Source: Carnegiea gigantea (Eukaryota > Streptophyta > Magnoliopsida > Caryophyllales > Cactaceae). Taken from it: DNA of 64,000 nt. The notes below the pieces were generated by a model, which had not been told where the DNA came from, searched no databases, and worked only from the letters and a program-made list of their open reading frames with translations. The position numbers were made by a program, and so were the translations under genes. Location of the stretch: contig JAKOGI010000325.1 of NCBI GenBank assembly GCA_029747015.1, positions 354,501-418,500 on the forward strand, given 5' to 3'. This document shows, piece after piece, positions 60,547-64,000 of the stretch. Position 1 is the first letter of the stretch. Each line of letters opens with the position of its first letter.

Positions 60547-63500
60547 TCAAGTATGAGTAAGCACAGATATTATTTATCTGATTTATTTCAAAGTTGGTGA
60601 AGCAAATCCCTAGGCGTTTTTAATTGATAGAATTCTCAAGTCAACCACTAGCAGTTCATGCGGTGATAGATTAATTCATTCCCCAAATTGACTTATATTT
60701 GCTTCACATTTTTAAAGGATAAACTCTATACATTGCGTTGGTCTCTGTAGGAGTGATATTTTAACTAGACTACAACACCCACGCACTTGGGCGCTTGTCA
60801 CACAACTTTCGTCCATCTTGATTCTTTAATATGCAATGGTTTTCTTTAGGTCCTCTGGCTATTATCCCTAATTCTATCACTACACATATTTGATCTTCTA
60901 TTGATGTCTGCCTAATCCCTAATTGAATTAACTAAGTGGTGGCTGCTCATTTCTTTATCCATTTTGATCTTAATTGATTCCATATATGAGAGCACTTTAT
61001 TGGAATCTTTGTCTGCTCATCTCTGACTCAATAATCATGTAAGTCATGCACATTAAATATATTAATCGATTCAATGGACTAGATGTCAAAGACTTGATAT
61101 AAATGAACTTATGAGTCAACATGAGCCATATCAAGAAAGCATCTAATATTAGTCTATTATCGCCTTTAGCTTATTATCATTAAGATTATCTTTTGTATAA
61201 GATCAAGCACTTAAGAATTCCTTCATCACTTTCTTAATTGAGCAATCTCATTAACATGCCTGAACTATCTAGGGAAGGTCAATGAGATGGACTTTGACGG
61301 GCCACGGCCAGGATTAGATTAGTCAGGCCAAAATAGAATTACCCAGGAACTCTACCAATCCTGCCTTATCCTTAATGAGCACAATTTCAATACTCATGAA
61401 TAACATATATCTTCAACATATCATCACCTAGTGCATGTGAACATCGTTATTCTTAATTGGTTTGTCATCATCAAAATTAACATATTCTTAGATCCAACAA
61501 TCCCGTGTTTTTGATAATGACAAACAATGCATGTATAATCATTGCATATTTCTATATGTTATTATTCTCACTTTTTTTCTGCATTGTCATTAAAAAGGGT
61601 TGTAGAAGAAAAATATAGCAAGTAAATCATAGGGTGAAAAATATGGCAAGTAAGTACGGCAATCATAAAATCATGATAGAAATCACATGTCAACTTTATT
61701 TGATGGTAACAGATAAGCAAGGTTAATACTAAACAAGTGTGTGACTCAATCTCTCGGTGGTATAAATTCTTTATTATGAAGTTTATGCATAGAGTAAAGG
61801 ATACAATTGATCAACCTATCTCGCCTTTTTTTCAAGCATAACTTGACATATGCCACTAGCATGTACAAAATCAAACAATATTGACATGTTCACATTAGTA
61901 CAGGGACTTATAATAATAAGATGACATGTTGGCACATTGAAAATCATGGCCTTGAGAAGCACATGATAACGCTTCTTAGATCTATAGCCAATAAGAGTTA
62001 AGCCCTGATAAGTAATTAGAACTAGGCATGCATGATGTAATCATACTCTTTAATTAGTCATAAATTCTCCTCTTTATCATGACAAACAATATTCATAGAG
62101 GTTTAATTGTTTAATTAGCCTCTAAGGATATCCATTCAACCAATATCACATACATTCACAAGCATCTAAGACATTTACCACATAATGAAAAAGCATGTGC
62201 ATTTAGGGGATCACGTCAAGTGAGCATTAATTTTGTGATCACAAAGGAGGTGAGATGGAAAGATCAAGTCCAAGTTATACATCTGCTAACCACTTTGGCA
62301 TATAATGACCAGAGTCACCATAGGTGGACACTCTAGTGTAAATTGATTAGGGTTACTGGCATGCATCTACCACTATACTGATGTAACCATTCTCTCCGGT
62401 AGGCACTCTAAATCAAATGAGATTAAGGGCTTTTAGTTTACCTTACTGGACTCTACCTTTGCTTCCACTATGTCTTTTCAATTGTGCCACATTTTTCTTC
62501 ACAAATCATCATTTTTTCTTTTGTGTGGCTCTTAGCAATTGTGAAGTATTATGACATAGATAATGCTTGAGCACACACATTTTATAAATCATTCGTCTCA
62601 CTAACCAAGATGAACCAATTATCGAAAAAAGTCCATGCAATCCAAAGTGATTGTACTCCCTTATAAGAAGGAGCAAAGTTAGGGCTACATTAACCAAATA
62701 CCATACTAATAATTGTTCAACTCACGAAAACAACCACCATGATAAGTAAATTATTTGTGATGGAGAGGATAAATATTGACTAATGTATAGGTAAATAGGG
62801 CTGAACAAATTGAAAACACTTAATTCATGACTCCAAATAATTTATAGTAGGCAGATGAGCAAGACCTGTCTTGGCATGGTTTGGAGCATCTTCATCTTTC
62901 TTCAATCTTTCTTTCTTTTTCTGTCTCTAGTTCATTAATCATGACTTTGGTGTGAATCAAGATAATTTCATACATGTTATTGATTATTTGACCATTTCAC
63001 CAAATTCGTCATCCATTTAGCCAATAGTTTAACTTTAAAGCCACATAGCTATTTCCAGTCATTGATTACCTTTTATAGCAACAAGATTCTTTATAATAAC
63101 GCACCAAGGATTAAGATTTGGAAAAGAAATGATAATTAGGACAAAAGAAGGAAAATACAATTAAAGAGGGAGAAAAAGAGATCTGTAGTGTACTAGGACA
63201 AGGCTCATAACGAACGCTTATGTCAATGTGCATCCTAGGGTGAGGCACCTTATCTTCTAATTGCACAATCCATGTTATATGAGATTGTAAATCAATTGGA
63301 TTTTAAAAACATTTTACAATTTTAATTTAAAACTCAAAATAATGACAAAGATGCCACTTTTAATAATGGGTTTTCTTTAAAAAATAGGCAATAGACGATA
63401 GCCAATATTTGACTTAGTCTTATTGCATCAATCCTTGTTTCTTATAATCGGCCAACTATTAAGGTTAATGATCATCTTGAGTATGACATTGTATCAAGGT

Positions 63501-64000
63501 CTTTGATAATTCTTCTCTGGGTGGAGTCATCTTTTCTTACATCTAGCTGATTAGTCGTATAAGTTTTAAGAGATCGAGGGATTCCCTTCAAATAACGTAT
63601 GAAGAAAAGTAAACCATTGCCTTGTTGAATGAATAAGGATCATAAAACTCTTGATGTGTAAGGGGAATATAAATCATATTGCCCTACTTATATGGATAAT
63701 CAAGCATAACGGCTTGAATTGGACGACCACATATAGCATGAAGTCTGATACAGACTAGATGACCTCTCCTTCAATAAGGAAAGTGAGGCAGGTTTAAACT
63801 TTTAGCCAAGAACATGTAATGTGCATACCATGCCCATTTAAGGAGTTAATAATGTTCAAATGGTCTAAAGCTACTATGCAGGCAACATCAATCCCACGAT
63901 AATTGTCGCACCCAAGCATAAGTCTCTCAAGCAAGACATCAAGCAATATGTTTAATTCTATTGTCACAATACATATGGTCTATAAGAATCAATATAAGGC
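60547..64000 (+). repeat. Array unit 10, cut by the window edge
   Basis: The first 3454 bp of a further unit, collinear with the others. It shows that the array continues to the right. No supported gene. Confidence 0.93.

Larger units (their letters stand above)
5459..64000 (+). repeat. Tandem macrosatellite array, unit about 4.1 kb
   Basis: Head-to-tail copies share the landmark AAATATGAGTAAGCA (or a close variant) at about 5461, 9546, 13710, 17827, 40012, 44149, 48252, 52381, 56522 and 60549. Corrected for one inserted retrotransposon, spacings are 4085, 4164, 4117, about 3196, 4137, 4103, 4129, 4141 and 4027. By eye, units agree over nearly their whole length with scattered substitutions and small indels. 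Each unit consists of the last ~250 bp of the Athila-like LTR and ~3.85 kb of unknown, AT-rich, apparently non-coding sequence. The right end of the array is beyond the window. Confidence 0.95.

Noticed and set aside
62509..62697. A ~62-residue - strand open frame shared by units 5, 9 and 10
   Set aside because: Same reasoning: an unselected open frame in repeated DNA, missing in other units, with no recognised motif.
5459..64000. CRISPR-like or bacterial tandem-repeat system
   Set aside because: The units are 4.1 kb and contiguous with no spacers, and the context is a plant nuclear genome.

Overview
The window is AT-rich plant nuclear heterochromatin from a flowering plant; the species cannot be told from the sequence. 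The evidence is an Athila-type Ty3/gypsy retrotransposon, a long-LTR retrotransposon primed by initiator-methionine tRNA, and a CACTA (En/Spm) DNA transposon with plant transposase domains. I see no intact host gene, tRNA, rRNA or CRISPR array. Every recognisable coding region is a transposon gene broken by stops, frameshifts or deletions.

Layout. (1) 1-5712, + strand: the 3' part of an Athila-like element. It has a decayed integrase end, a decayed Athila-specific late ORF, a long non-coding tail, a polypurine tract and an LTR of about 1.28 kb (4431-5712). (2) 5459-64000: a head-to-tail array of a repeat about 4.1 kb long, with nine full copies (one interrupted, one of the others shortened) and a tenth running off the window. 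Each copy opens with the last ~250 bp of the Athila LTR, followed by ~3.85 kb of sequence I do not recognise. The first copy is continuous with the complete LTR, so the window seems to hold the left edge of the array and the retroelement that seeded it. (3) 18107-37090, - strand: an LTR retrotransposon inserted into copy 4. Its LTRs are about 3.44 kb, it is flanked by the 5-bp duplication CTTGG, and it has a primer-binding site and a polypurine tract but no convincing gag-pol. (4) 23505-30916: a CACTA transposon nested inside that retrotransposon. It carries remnants of a TNP2-type transposase and a Ptta/En/Spm (Transposase_24-type) gene, both on the - strand, and dense subterminal repeats.

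The order of events can be read from the nesting: Athila insertion, tandem amplification of LTR tail plus flank, insertion of the long-LTR element into one unit, then insertion of the CACTA element. Copy 4 also has a private ~0.93-kb deletion. The most notable feature is the retrotransposon-seeded macrosatellite with its founder junction still visible. A second point is a stretch of retrotransposon-leader-like sequence inside an intron of the CACTA transposase gene. All alignments were made by eye; lengths and breakpoints may be off by a few bases.
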